Source of the DNA: CAYUET01 sp964443875
Lineage (GTDB): Bacteria > Auribacterota > JAFGBW01
Length of the DNA stretch: 64,000 nucleotides
Assembly: GCA_964443875.1 (NCBI GenBank)
Contig: CAYUET010000012.1
Coordinates: forward strand, 1 to 64,000
Reading direction: 5' to 3'
This document shows positions 7,137 through 15,223 of this stretch, piece after piece. Numbering within the stretch: position 1 is the first letter of the stretch; each line of letters starts with the position of its first letter. The translations under genes and the position numbers were made by a program. Under the pieces are notes generated by a model. That model was not told the DNA's origin. It made no database searches and saw only the letters and a program-made list of their open reading frames with translations.

Positions 7137-8482
7137 AAGAAAGGCTCAAAAATTTTATTCTTACCGGAATTATTTTTACAAACATGGTTCTTGTGAATTA
7201 TGCCATTGCCGGTGTTGCAAATACGGTAAATAAACTTACCCTTGAAGAGGCTATTGTGTTGGCTCTTAAACAGAACCCGGATATTTCGGAAATGGAAAGC
7301 CGCATAGCTGAGGCAGAAGCCAGGCTTAAAGCCTCAGGTTCGGGCAGTATGCCCATCCTTAAGGCGCGGGCTGTTTATGATTACTGGTCGGATAATCAGC
7401 GATTTCAGCCCGCATCAGGGAACAATGAACCGGGAGCGTTTGGAGATCAAATCGCGGGAGTTGAGTTTATTGCAAACCAGCTTTTGTATACGGGCGGGCG
7501 CATTTCATCAGATAAAAAAGCCGCTGAATGGAATCTGAAAGCCTCTGATGATCAGACAAATAGGGTTCGTGAGACGATTGTGTACCAGGTGACTGCCCTG
7601 TTTTATGAGCTGCTTGCCCGGAAAGATGAATTGGAAGCTTTTGAAACAGCTGTCCGCGCCATGGACGAACAAAAACGTACTGTTGAAGCCCTGGTTCAGG
7701 CCCAGAAGACAGCAGGAGTGGATTTGCTTCGTGTTAATGTTCGCCGGGCGGAATTATATGAACGCCTGGTCAGTAATAAGAATAATCTGAAGTCCAGAGA
7801 GCGCGCTTGGGGTGTTTTAATGGGGTCGGAGGATTTGATTGCCCCGGAGGCAAAGGGAAGTTTGCAGTTAAATGAGGCCTTTGCGTGTCCTGGTATTCCG
7901 GAGTGTGAAAAAAAAGCAATGTCACAGCGCAGCGATTACCGTGCGCTGAAAGCTCTGGTCACAGCGGCTGAGGCTTCTCTGCAATCCGCTCATTCCGGTT
8001 ATAAGCCTGTGTTGGCCGTTCAGGCGTCCTATGCCAATCGATTTTTGCAGAATATTTCAGACCAGCCTCCTGGAACGGATGATAAAACGGATGTCTGGAA
8101 AATCGGACTGGCTGTTGAAATGCCTATTTTTGACGGCCATTTAACCACGGCAAAAATTGAAGAACTGTCCGCGCGCCTGAAGGGCTTAAGGGATAATCAA
8201 AGAAAAATGGAATTGCAAATTCGTTATGAGATTGAAAGCGCCCTGTCAGATATCTCCACTGCCACTGAAAGAGTGAAAACGACTGAACAAATCGTTGAAC
8301 AGGCAGGGGAAAGCTTCAGAATCATGAAGGAAAAGTATAATCTGGGGAAGGTTCCGATGACGGATGTTCTGGATGCTCAGACAGCTCTGGTAACGGCCCA
8401 AACCAGCAGAGTCCGTGCGCTCGCAGATTTGAGAGTCTCAGATGCGCGGTTAAAACTTGCACTAGGAGAAATTTTATCATGA
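7133..8482 (+). CDS. TolC-family outer-membrane efflux protein
   Basis: A 449-residue outer-membrane factor. After an N-terminal signal peptide comes LTLEEAIVLALKQNPDI, the usual opening of the first TolC helical hairpin. The second half repeats the pattern, with AVEMPIFDGHLTTAKIEE and the closing SFRIMKEKYNLGKVPMTDVLDAQ. It overlaps both the permease and the membrane-fusion gene by four bases. It should provide the exit duct for the RND pump encoded two genes downstream. Confidence 0.93.
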   Translation: MKERLKNFILTGIIFTNMVLVNYAIAGVANTVNKLTLEEAIVLALKQNPDISEMESRIAEAEARLKASGSGSMPILKARAVYDYWSDNQRFQPASGNNEPGAFGDQIAGVEFIANQLLYTGGRISSDKKAAEWNLKASDDQTNRVRETIVYQVTALFYELLARKDELEAFETAVRAMDEQKRTVEALVQAQKTAGVDLLRVNVRRAELYERLVSNKNNLKSRERAWGVLMGSEDLIAPEAKGSLQLNEAFACPGIPECEKKAMSQRSDYRALKALVTAAEASLQSAHSGYKPVLAVQASYANRFLQNISDQPPGTDDKTDVWKIGLAVEMPIFDGHLTTAKIEELSARLKGLRDNQRKMELQIRYEIESALSDISTATERVKTTEQIVEQAGESFRIMKEKYNLGKVPMTDVLDAQTALVTAQTSRVRALADLRVSDARLKLALGEILS

Positions 8483-9600
8483 AAAAAAATTTTTTGTTTT
8501 TAATTCTTGCGGTTGTTATGTTCCTGTCAGCAGGATGCGGAAAAAAACAAGGGCCGGAGGACGCCGTAAAAAAACCAAAGCCTGTCGTTTCAGCTGTGAA
8601 AGCAGAGAAACGGGATCTTATAAAAACGCAGATTTATCCGGGTTCAGTTGAGCCGGTAAAAGTTGCCCGTATGGCGTCCCCGGCAGAAGGGCCCGTGGAG
8701 AAATGCTCCATCCGTGAAGGCGATATTGTAAAAACAGGGCAGGTTCTTTTGATTGTGGGACGCAGCCAGACAGCAAAATCAGGTCTGGAAGCTGCCCGTG
8801 AGGAATTGAAACGCCAGGAATCCGAATTTAACCGTATTGAACAACTTGTCAAAAGCGGCTCTCTCCCAGGGGAGCAGATGGACTCGGTGCGGGTTGACTT
8901 AAAGCGCGCGCAAGCCCAGGTGGCGGCTCTTGAAACCAGCGCCTCTGATTATGAAATTCTGGCTCCGTGGGACGGTGTGGTTTCAAAAATCTGGATTGCC
9001 GATGGCAATTATGTCGCACCAAGAGTTCCTCTGGTTGAATTATACGATCCCTTCAGCCTGGTTGTACGGATAACCATCCCTGAACAGGAATTTATAGGTT
9101 TAAAGCAGGGGCAGCCGGTTCAGATAGAGCTTGATGCCTACCCGGATAGAAAATTTTCAGGTGAAATTACACGCATTTTTCCGGAGTTGGACAGAACCAC
9201 CCGGACCATGAATGTTGAGACCGTAATCAGGGAGGATGTCAGACTGTTAAGCGGAATGTTTGCCAGGGCCGGAATACCGGTGAAGAAAACTTCAGATTCT
9301 ATCGTCATTCCGGAGCGCGCGATTGTGGTGATGCCAAACGGGGAAACAACGGTTTTTGTTTTAAAGGAAGATAAAGTTCAAAAAAGAAAAGTAAAAATAT
9401 TACTTGAAGCAGGAAATGATATTGCCATTGAAAGCGGAATAGAAGCTGGTGAACAGGTTGTAGTGAGCGGCAATGAATCTCTTAAAGACGGAGCTTCTGT
9501 ACAAGTCATGGGGAAAAATAAAAATACCAATGATTCAGGCGGTTCTTTTGATGAAAAAAATAAGAGTAAAAAACAGAATTCTGACAAGGCGTCCAAATGA
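8479..9600 (+). CDS. RND membrane-fusion (periplasmic adaptor) lipoprotein
   Basis: A 373-residue HlyD/AcrA-type adaptor. The lipobox LSAGC places the lipidated Cys at residue 20. A biotinyl-lipoyl half-domain follows (ASPAEGPVEKCSIREGDIVKTGQVL), then a helical hairpin, the second lipoyl half (YEILAPWDGVVSKIWIADG) and the beta-barrel with FSGEITRIFPELDR. The C-terminus is Lys/Asn-rich and low in complexity. It links the RND pump to the TolC-like duct. Its start overlaps the tolC-like gene and its end overlaps the RND gene, each by four bases. Confidence 0.93.
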   Translation: MKKNFLFLILAVVMFLSAGCGKKQGPEDAVKKPKPVVSAVKAEKRDLIKTQIYPGSVEPVKVARMASPAEGPVEKCSIREGDIVKTGQVLLIVGRSQTAKSGLEAAREELKRQESEFNRIEQLVKSGSLPGEQMDSVRVDLKRAQAQVAALETSASDYEILAPWDGVVSKIWIADGNYVAPRVPLVELYDPFSLVVRITIPEQEFIGLKQGQPVQIELDAYPDRKFSGEITRIFPELDRTTRTMNVETVIREDVRLLSGMFARAGIPVKKTSDSIVIPERAIVVMPNGETTVFVLKEDKVQKRKVKILLEAGNDIAIESGIEAGEQVVVSGNESLKDGASVQVMGKNKNTNDSGGSFDEKNKSKKQNSDKASK

Positions 9601-12600
9601 GAATAACTGAATTCAGTCTGAAACATAAAGTAGCGGTAACCGTATTGACCATTGCAGCAAGCGTGCTCGGATGGTTTGGTATGACACAGCTGGATGTTGA
9701 TTATCTTCCCGAGATCACTTATCCGATGGTCAAGATCCATATCTGGTGGCGGGGAGCAACCCCGGAAGAAATTGAAACAAACATCGCAGATCCGGTTGAG
9801 CGCTCAATGGCGGCTATTGATAATCTGGATTATCTGGATGCTTCGTGCATAGAAGGGATGTATACCCTGCTGGTCAATTTCCGTTTCGGGGTTAATGTGG
9901 ATGTGGCGTATCAGGATGTGCTTGCTGTCATGGGGCGTGTAAACAGATCGCTTCCGGCGGATATAGACCCGCCGTTTATTATGAAAGCAGACCCTTCCCA
10001 GCTTCCTGTGATGGAGGTCACTCTGGCTTCTGATAAAAGAACTTTAGTCTGGCTCAGGGAGTGGGCTGAAAACTGGCTTACAGACAGATTAAGCGCTGTT
10101 CCGGGAACCGCCGGTTCCGAAGTCGTTGGAGGAGTTAAACGTGAAATCCGCGTGCATCTTGATCCCAAAAGGCTTAACGCCTATAATCTTTCTCCTGAGC
10201 GTGTTGCTTCGGCATTGCGCGATGAGAATCGTCAGATTTTTGCCGGCAGGGTTACGGTCGAAACAAAGGAAATCATAGCCAGAACCATGGGGGAATTCGT
10301 AAATCTCGATGAAATCCGTAATACAACAGTATCCCGTGGGGCAAAAGGGGAACTGATTTATGTCAGGGATATAGCCTCTGTGGAGGATTCACACGAAGAA
10401 CTCAGGGTTAATACCCGCTTTAACGGCAAACCCTGTGTTAAAATCAATGTTTTAAAACAGGCGGAAGCCAATACCGTTAAAGTGTCAGAGAAAGTAAAGG
10501 AAAAGTTAAACTCCTTAAGAAAAGAAATTCCGCCAGATATAGAACTGGGAGTGGTTGAAAATCAGGGTGATTATGTGATGAGCGCCATTATGAGTGTTCG
10601 TGATTCAGCAATTTTAGCCTTTATTCTTGTTATTCTGGTCACCTACTTTTTTCTGGGACACTGGAGGCAGGTCATTATAATGCTCGTGACTCTGATTGTA
10701 ACTTTGCTGGCGAATTTTTTTCTCATGCGTCTGGCCGGTTTCTCCCTCAATTTGTTTTCACTCGGCGGATTGGTTGTGGCTTTAGGGGTTCTTTTGGATA
10801 ATTCCATCATTGTCGTGGAAAATATCACACGTCTTAAACATGAAAACAGCCAAAAAACGTTATTGGATTCCGAATCTCTGATATTGAAAGCCACCAATGA
10901 GGTCACCCCTGCCATGTTTGCGGCCACCATCACTTTTCTTGCCATATTTCTGCCCTTTTTATTTGTCCCGGGCATGGCTTCCCTTTTATTTAAAGAATTG
11001 GTTTTGGTCATAGCAGGGGTTGTCCTTTTATCTCTATTAACGGCCATGACTCTGACGCCCTATCTCTCAAAACGGATTCTTTTCAATAATGAAAAAAAGG
11101 GAAAATCCGGACGACTGGTTCTGATGTTTGAGAAACTTGTTGATAAAGTCACTGAATTTTATGGACTTGTTCTGAGCCGCGTTTTGAAATCAAAGGGGAT
11201 CGTTTTATTGATCTTCAGTTTGTTACTGGTGTCTGCCTTTATCCTGCTTCCCCGCCTTGGTTCTGAATTTTTTCCGAAAATGGATGACGGACGGGTGATG
11301 GTTAAGCTCAAGATGCCTGCCGGAACTTCGGTTGCCGAGACCGACCGCATATTATCTGTGGTTGAAAAACAAGTCAGGGATTTGCCCGAGGTGCAAAGTA
11401 TTTTTACCATGGCCGGAGGAAGGGTCTGGGGACTTGCAACCTATGAAATTGCCCAGGAGGGAGAGGTGGATATTCAGCTTGTCCCGAAATCAGAAAGAAG
11501 CATCACTACTGAGGCTTTCGCAGAAAAGATAAAACCATTTGTGAAAAAAGCCATGGCGCCCGGGGCAAAGCTTCCGGTCATGCAGATGAAGATAAAGGGA
11601 ATTCGTCAGATAGGCACGCAGGATGTCGAGGTGAAAATCCAGGGGGGAGACATGCAGGCGATATATGATGCTGCAAAACAGGCTGCCGCCAAACTTAACG
11701 AAACTCCGGGGCTTTCCGGTGTGAACATCTCCATGGACATGACAAAGCCGGAATACCGTATTTATGTAGATCGTGTCAGGGCTTCGGCTTTGGGAATACC
11801 GGTCGGCTATATCGCTTCCACTTTAAGGGGGCTTGTTGGCGGAGTGGTTTCCACTGAATACAGGGAAGGAAGCGAGTTTTATGATATCCGTGTCATGGTC
11901 CCTGAACCGAAACTTGCCAATAAAGAGGATCTGGAAAATCTTATTGTGACCTCCAAAGAGGGTAAACCTGTATTTTTAAGAAATGTGGCCCAGGTACTCC
12001 GGGCAGTCGGGCCTGTGGAAATCACGCGTGAAAATCAGATCAAACAAGTCATTGTCCGCGCAGATTCTGCGGGAATCAGTGTGGGTGAAGCAACCCTTAG
12101 AGCCAAGGAAGCCGTTGGTGCCATCAAAATGCCCCCGGGAGTCAGTTTTGACATGGGCGGGCAGGCTCAGATGATGAAAGAAAATTCAAGAACCATGGGA
12201 CTGATACTTTTATTTGCGATGTTTTTCGCCTTTACGGCGCTGGCTATTCAATTTGAAAGTTACCGGCTTCCTTTTATTATATTGATCTCCCTGCCTTTCT
12301 GTATAGCAGGGATGGTTTTTGCGATGGGGATTTCTAAGGTGGCCTTAGGCGCCACAGTAGCTATTGGTATATTCATTGTCATTGCGGCCACCGTAAATGA
12401 TGGCGTATTACTTTTAAGTTTTGCTGAAGAACTTAAAACGATTCAGAAGCTTAGTCCGTTTGAGGCAGTGTGGAGAGCTGCAAAAATCCGCCTTAGACCT
12501 CGGGTGATGACTTCAGTGAGTGCCATAGCCGGTTTCATTCCTCTGGCTCTTAATCTGGGAGAAGGCGGTGATCTGCTTATGCCCATGGCAGTAGCTGCAA

Positions 12601-12698
12601 TAGGCGGTCTGATAATGGAAATCGGGGTTGCCTTATTTTTAATGCCTGTCTTATATTTATTTTTTACCAAGCATTCACCTTCAAATAAAGGAGTTTAA
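9597..12698 (+). CDS. RND efflux pump, HAE1-like
   Basis: A 1033-residue inner-membrane transporter of the AcrB/SwrC group. The first helix is followed by a large periplasmic loop with the phrase WRGATPEEIETNIADPVE. The proton-relay helix reads LGVLLDNSIIVVENI; the Asp-Asn pair, in place of Asp-Asp, is common in SwrC-like pumps. A second periplasmic loop begins after LGSEFFPKMDDGRVMV, and the last helices include AATVNDGVLL. With the adaptor and the TolC-like protein it forms a tripartite pump. Placement in an ArsR-led operon suggests arsenicals or heavy-metal conjugates as substrates, but the substrate cannot be read from sequence. Confidence 0.93.
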   Translation: MRITEFSLKHKVAVTVLTIAASVLGWFGMTQLDVDYLPEITYPMVKIHIWWRGATPEEIETNIADPVERSMAAIDNLDYLDASCIEGMYTLLVNFRFGVNVDVAYQDVLAVMGRVNRSLPADIDPPFIMKADPSQLPVMEVTLASDKRTLVWLREWAENWLTDRLSAVPGTAGSEVVGGVKREIRVHLDPKRLNAYNLSPERVASALRDENRQIFAGRVTVETKEIIARTMGEFVNLDEIRNTTVSRGAKGELIYVRDIASVEDSHEELRVNTRFNGKPCVKINVLKQAEANTVKVSEKVKEKLNSLRKEIPPDIELGVVENQGDYVMSAIMSVRDSAILAFILVILVTYFFLGHWRQVIIMLVTLIVTLLANFFLMRLAGFSLNLFSLGGLVVALGVLLDNSIIVVENITRLKHENSQKTLLDSESLILKATNEVTPAMFAATITFLAIFLPFLFVPGMASLLFKELVLVIAGVVLLSLLTAMTLTPYLSKRILFNNEKKGKSGRLVLMFEKLVDKVTEFYGLVLSRVLKSKGIVLLIFSLLLVSAFILLPRLGSEFFPKMDDGRVMVKLKMPAGTSVAETDRILSVVEKQVRDLPEVQSIFTMAGGRVWGLATYEIAQEGEVDIQLVPKSERSITTEAFAEKIKPFVKKAMAPGAKLPVMQMKIKGIRQIGTQDVEVKIQGGDMQAIYDAAKQAAAKLNETPGLSGVNISMDMTKPEYRIYVDRVRASALGIPVGYIASTLRGLVGGVVSTEYREGSEFYDIRVMVPEPKLANKEDLENLIVTSKEGKPVFLRNVAQVLRAVGPVEITRENQIKQVIVRADSAGISVGEATLRAKEAVGAIKMPPGVSFDMGGQAQMMKENSRTMGLILLFAMFFAFTALAIQFESYRLPFIILISLPFCIAGMVFAMGISKVALGATVAIGIFIVIAATVNDGVLLLSFAEELKTIQKLSPFEAVWRAAKIRLRPRVMTSVSAIAGFIPLALNLGEGGDLLMPMAVAAIGGLIMEIGVALFLMPVLYLFFTKHSPSNKGV

Positions 12699-12700
12699 AA

Positions 12701-12934
12701 ATGAAAAAAATTCAGATACTTGGAACCGGATGCCCCAAATGCAAGACGCTGACAGCCAACGCTCAGACAGCGGTTGATGAACTGAAAATTGAGGCGGCTG
12801 TTGAAAAGGTGGAAAAGATTACCGATATTATGAAATTTAACGTGATGGTGACTCCTGCTTTAGTTGTGGATGGGCAGGTCAAAAGCGCGGGAAAAGTATT
12901 AACGGCAGAAGAAATAAAAAAGTTTTTAGTATAA
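12701..12934 (+). CDS. Small thioredoxin-fold protein with CPKC motif
   Basis: A 77-residue protein of the small thioredoxin/glutaredoxin-like family often found with DUF318 permeases. The redox motif CPKC is at residues 11-14, the cis-Pro region reads MVTPALVVDG, and the C-terminus ends EEIKKFLV. It has no signal peptide, so it works in the cytoplasm. A likely role is thiol exchange or handing a thiophilic substrate to an efflux protein. It begins two bases after the RND stop codon. Confidence 0.88.
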   Translation: MKKIQILGTGCPKCKTLTANAQTAVDELKIEAAVEKVEKITDIMKFNVMVTPALVVDGQVKSAGKVLTAEEIKKFLV

Positions 12935-12946
12935 AGGAAGATTTGA

Positions 12947-13201
12947 ATGACAGACGAAAAAAATCAGAATAACGAAAGTCCATCCTGTGGCTGTAAGGAG
13001 AGTTCAAACGGAGGAAAGTGGGTTTTGATTATAGTGGCGATGCTTGCTGTTGCCATGGTTTTTCAGAAGCCTCCATGCAAATGCAGCTCAATAAATGTAT
13101 TAAGCCAGAAATCAGCTGCCGCTTTGACGGATAAAAAGACATCTTCTAAGGATCAGACAAGTAAAGCTTGTAAAATAGGGGTGTGTTCCCCTAAAAATTA
13201 A
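12947..13201 (+). CDS. Cys-rich single-pass membrane peptide, unknown
   Basis: An 84-residue protein I do not recognise. It has six cysteines: a CGC pair at 14-16, a CKC pair at 44-46, and single Cys at 75 and 80. One hydrophobic span (about 24-40) separates the first pair from the others. The tail is Lys/Ser-rich. A ribosome-binding AAGGAAG precedes the ATG. The CxC pairs on both sides of the membrane, within a metalloid operon, suggest binding or relay of a thiophilic metal(loid). This is inference; it may also be a pump-associated small subunit. Confidence 0.7.
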   Translation: MTDEKNQNNESPSCGCKESSNGGKWVLIIVAMLAVAMVFQKPPCKCSSINVLSQKSAAALTDKKTSSKDQTSKACKIGVCSPKN

Positions 13202-13227
13202 TTTAAATTTCAATGAAGGAAAAATTT

Positions 13228-13605
13228 ATGAATGACAAACCAACATGTGCTTGCGGAACCGCTCCAAAACTTATATTTCCCTGCTCCGGTGGATCGGATA
13301 CAGGTGAATTAACAGATCAAACCGCACGAAAATTGACCAGAGACGGGCTGGGTAAAATGTATTGCCTGGCAGGAATTGGCGGACGCGTTTCCGGAATTAT
13401 GGCAAGCACTGAGAGTGCTGCTAAAATTCTGGCAATTGACGGATGTCCTCAGAACTGCGCCAAAAAAACTTTGGAAGAAGCAGGATTTAAAAAGTTTGAA
13501 CACCTGACATTATCAGAAATAGGTTTTCAAAAAGGCAGCTCACCTGTTAATGCGGATAATATTTCAATCGTGGCTGAAAAAGCATCGAAACTATTAACAT
13601 GTTAA
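13228..13605 (+). CDS. DGC-domain putative zinc-binding protein
   Basis: A 125-residue cytoplasmic protein of the DGC-domain family. The N-terminus has CAC (7-9) and PCSGGSDTGELTDQTAR, and the family name motif is in DGCPQNCAKK (71-80). These proteins are predicted metal binders and often occur next to thioredoxin-like genes and permeases of arsenic and mercury loci. The start was set at 13228 because AAGGA lies seven bases ahead; an ATG at 13213 in the same frame lacks such a site. The exact activity is unknown. Confidence 0.85.
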   Translation: MNDKPTCACGTAPKLIFPCSGGSDTGELTDQTARKLTRDGLGKMYCLAGIGGRVSGIMASTESAAKILAIDGCPQNCAKKTLEEAGFKKFEHLTLSEIGFQKGSSPVNADNISIVAEKASKLLTC

Positions 13606-13626
13606 AATCGAAAGGATCACGATAAT

Positions 13627-14025
13627 ATGAAAAGTATTAAAATTTTAGTCATGGCACTTGTAATAATGTTTTCTTCAGCATTTTCAATAACAGCAGAGGA
13701 ATCGAGAAATGCAGGAATTCCCAGGCTTGTGGATCTCGGTGCAGAGAAATGCATCCCGTGTAAAATGATGGCTCCGATTCTGGATGAATTAAAGGCGAAT
13801 TATGTCGGCGTTCTGGATGTTCAGTTCATTGATGTCTGGCACCAGGAGAATGCAGAACAGGCAGAAAAGTATGGAATTCGGAGCATTCCAACACAAATTT
13901 TTATTTCTCCAGAGGGAAAAGAATTGTTCAGGCATGAAGGTTTTTTTGCAAAGGAAGATATCTTGGCAAAATGGAAAGAACTGGGGTTTGATCTGAATGC
14001 AAAGGCCTCAAATAATTTAAAATAA
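13627..14025 (+). CDS. arsE: ArsE-like secreted thioredoxin-fold protein
   Basis: A 132-residue thioredoxin with an N-terminal signal or anchor (residues 1-23). The active site is CIPC (42-45) and the cis-Pro loop SIPTQIFIS is intact. Its position directly before arsF- and arsG-like genes matches the arsEFG set described in Shewanella, where ArsE and ArsF are needed for reduction of nitro-aromatic arsenicals such as roxarsone(III) and ArsG exports the amino product. The fold alone would be read as a generic thioredoxin; the name rests on gene order. Confidence 0.7.
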   Translation: MKSIKILVMALVIMFSSAFSITAEESRNAGIPRLVDLGAEKCIPCKMMAPILDELKANYVGVLDVQFIDVWHQENAEQAEKYGIRSIPTQIFISPEGKELFRHEGFFAKEDILAKWKELGFDLNAKASNNLK

Positions 14026-14026
14026 A

Positions 14027-14509
14027 ATGAATAAAATTCAAATCATTGTTAAAAATATTTTACTGGTCTTTGTTTTTATAACCCTAGGATTCAGTCTGGG
14101 GAAGGAAGTTACTTTAAGAACCGTTAAACCGGCAGCTCAGGATATTGAACCCGGCACGGGAAATAAAGTCATTGTTTATTACCTGCACGCAACGTTTCGC
14201 TGTGTCACCTGCAACACGATAGAAAAAATGACGAAAGAATTGCTCGACTCAAAGTTTGAAGAGCAATTAAAAACAGGCCTGATAGAATGGAAACGGGCGA
14301 ATTTTCAAAAAGATGAAGCTCTTGCAAAAAAATACCAGGTGATTTCAAGTTGTGTGGTTGTCGTGCAAATCAGGGAGGGAAAAGAAACCGCCTATAAAAG
14401 GCTGGATGAGGTCTGGACACTTCTTGAAGATAAACACTCTTTTAACAAGTATTTGGGTGATGCGGTTATGGAATTGTTGAATACAAAAGAAAACGGAGGT
14501 CACTCATGA
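14027..14509 (+). CDS. arsF: ArsF-like nitrophenylarsenical reductase subunit
   Basis: A 160-residue protein with an N-terminal membrane anchor (about 8-24) and a periplasmic thioredoxin-like domain. The family signature is YYLHATFRCVTCNTIE, with Cys59 and Cys62; a further Cys108 lies in VISSCVVV. This pattern is that of the ArsF family, proposed as a subunit of a nitroreductase acting on nitrophenyl arsenicals together with ArsE. It starts one base after the arsE stop codon and overlaps arsG by four bases, so the three are translationally coupled. Confidence 0.8.
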   Translation: MNKIQIIVKNILLVFVFITLGFSLGKEVTLRTVKPAAQDIEPGTGNKVIVYYLHATFRCVTCNTIEKMTKELLDSKFEEQLKTGLIEWKRANFQKDEALAKKYQVISSCVVVVQIREGKETAYKRLDEVWTLLEDKHSFNKYLGDAVMELLNTKENGGHS

Positions 14510-15186
14510 CCTGGTTGATGATAGGAACCGTGTTCTGGCTTGGACTTCTGACGGCTATAAGTCCCTGTCCTCTTGCTACAAATATTGCAGCCATTTCATT
14601 TATAGGGCGTCAGGTTGGAAACAGATACAGCGTACTTTTATCAGGTTTTTTTTATACAGTGGGTCGTACCTTGACTTATGTTTTACTTGGGATTCTTCTT
14701 GTCTCAGGGCTTACTGCTGCCGGTGATTTATCCCGGGTTCTTCAAAAATATCTGAATGAGATTCTAGGGCCTGTGCTGATTCTTTTAGGAATGGTAATGC
14801 TCGGATGGATAGACAGTTTTCTTTACCTTAATCTTGCTGGAACAAAAGTTCAGGAAAAAGCCTCAAAAGGGGGTATTATCTGGCCTGTTATGCTTGGATT
14901 TCTGTTTGCCCTGTCGTTTTGCCCGGTATCTGCGGGTCTTTTTTTCGGTGGGTTGATTCCGCTTTCCATCAAGGCGGACTCTGCCGTATTGTTATCCCTT
15001 GTTTACGGAATAGGCACGGCATTACCAGTTATCGGCTTTGCCTTTATCATTGCCTTTGCAACTGAGTATGTAGGCAAAGTTTTTGACAGTTTGACAATCT
15101 TTGAAAAATGGGTTCGTATTATCGCAGGGATCCTGTTTATTCTTGTGGGTATTTATTACTGCCTGACCCATGTCTATGGAATTTGA
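14506..15186 (+). CDS. arsG: ArsG-like aromatic arsenical efflux permease
   Basis: A 226-residue polytopic protein with about six membrane segments, of the DsbD/CcdA-like fold. The two symmetry-related motifs are TAISPCPLATNIAA (Cys21) and LSFCPVSAG (Cys139). ArsG in Shewanella exports trivalent aminobenzyl-type aromatic arsenicals. Sequence motifs and the order arsE-arsF-arsG make this assignment good, although DsbD-like thiol transporters share the fold. It overlaps the arsF gene at an ATGA. Confidence 0.82.
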   Translation: MTWLMIGTVFWLGLLTAISPCPLATNIAAISFIGRQVGNRYSVLLSGFFYTVGRTLTYVLLGILLVSGLTAAGDLSRVLQKYLNEILGPVLILLGMVMLGWIDSFLYLNLAGTKVQEKASKGGIIWPVMLGFLFALSFCPVSAGLFFGGLIPLSIKADSAVLLSLVYGIGTALPVIGFAFIIAFATEYVGKVFDSLTIFEKWVRIIAGILFILVGIYYCLTHVYGI

Positions 15187-15223
15187 ATTTGATAATTAAA
15201 TTTTGGTTTGCTACGGTTAAAAG

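Noticed and set aside
10643..11047. 134-codon frame opposite the RND gene
   Set aside because: Shadow frame rich in Arg/Thr/Lys, no supporting start site.
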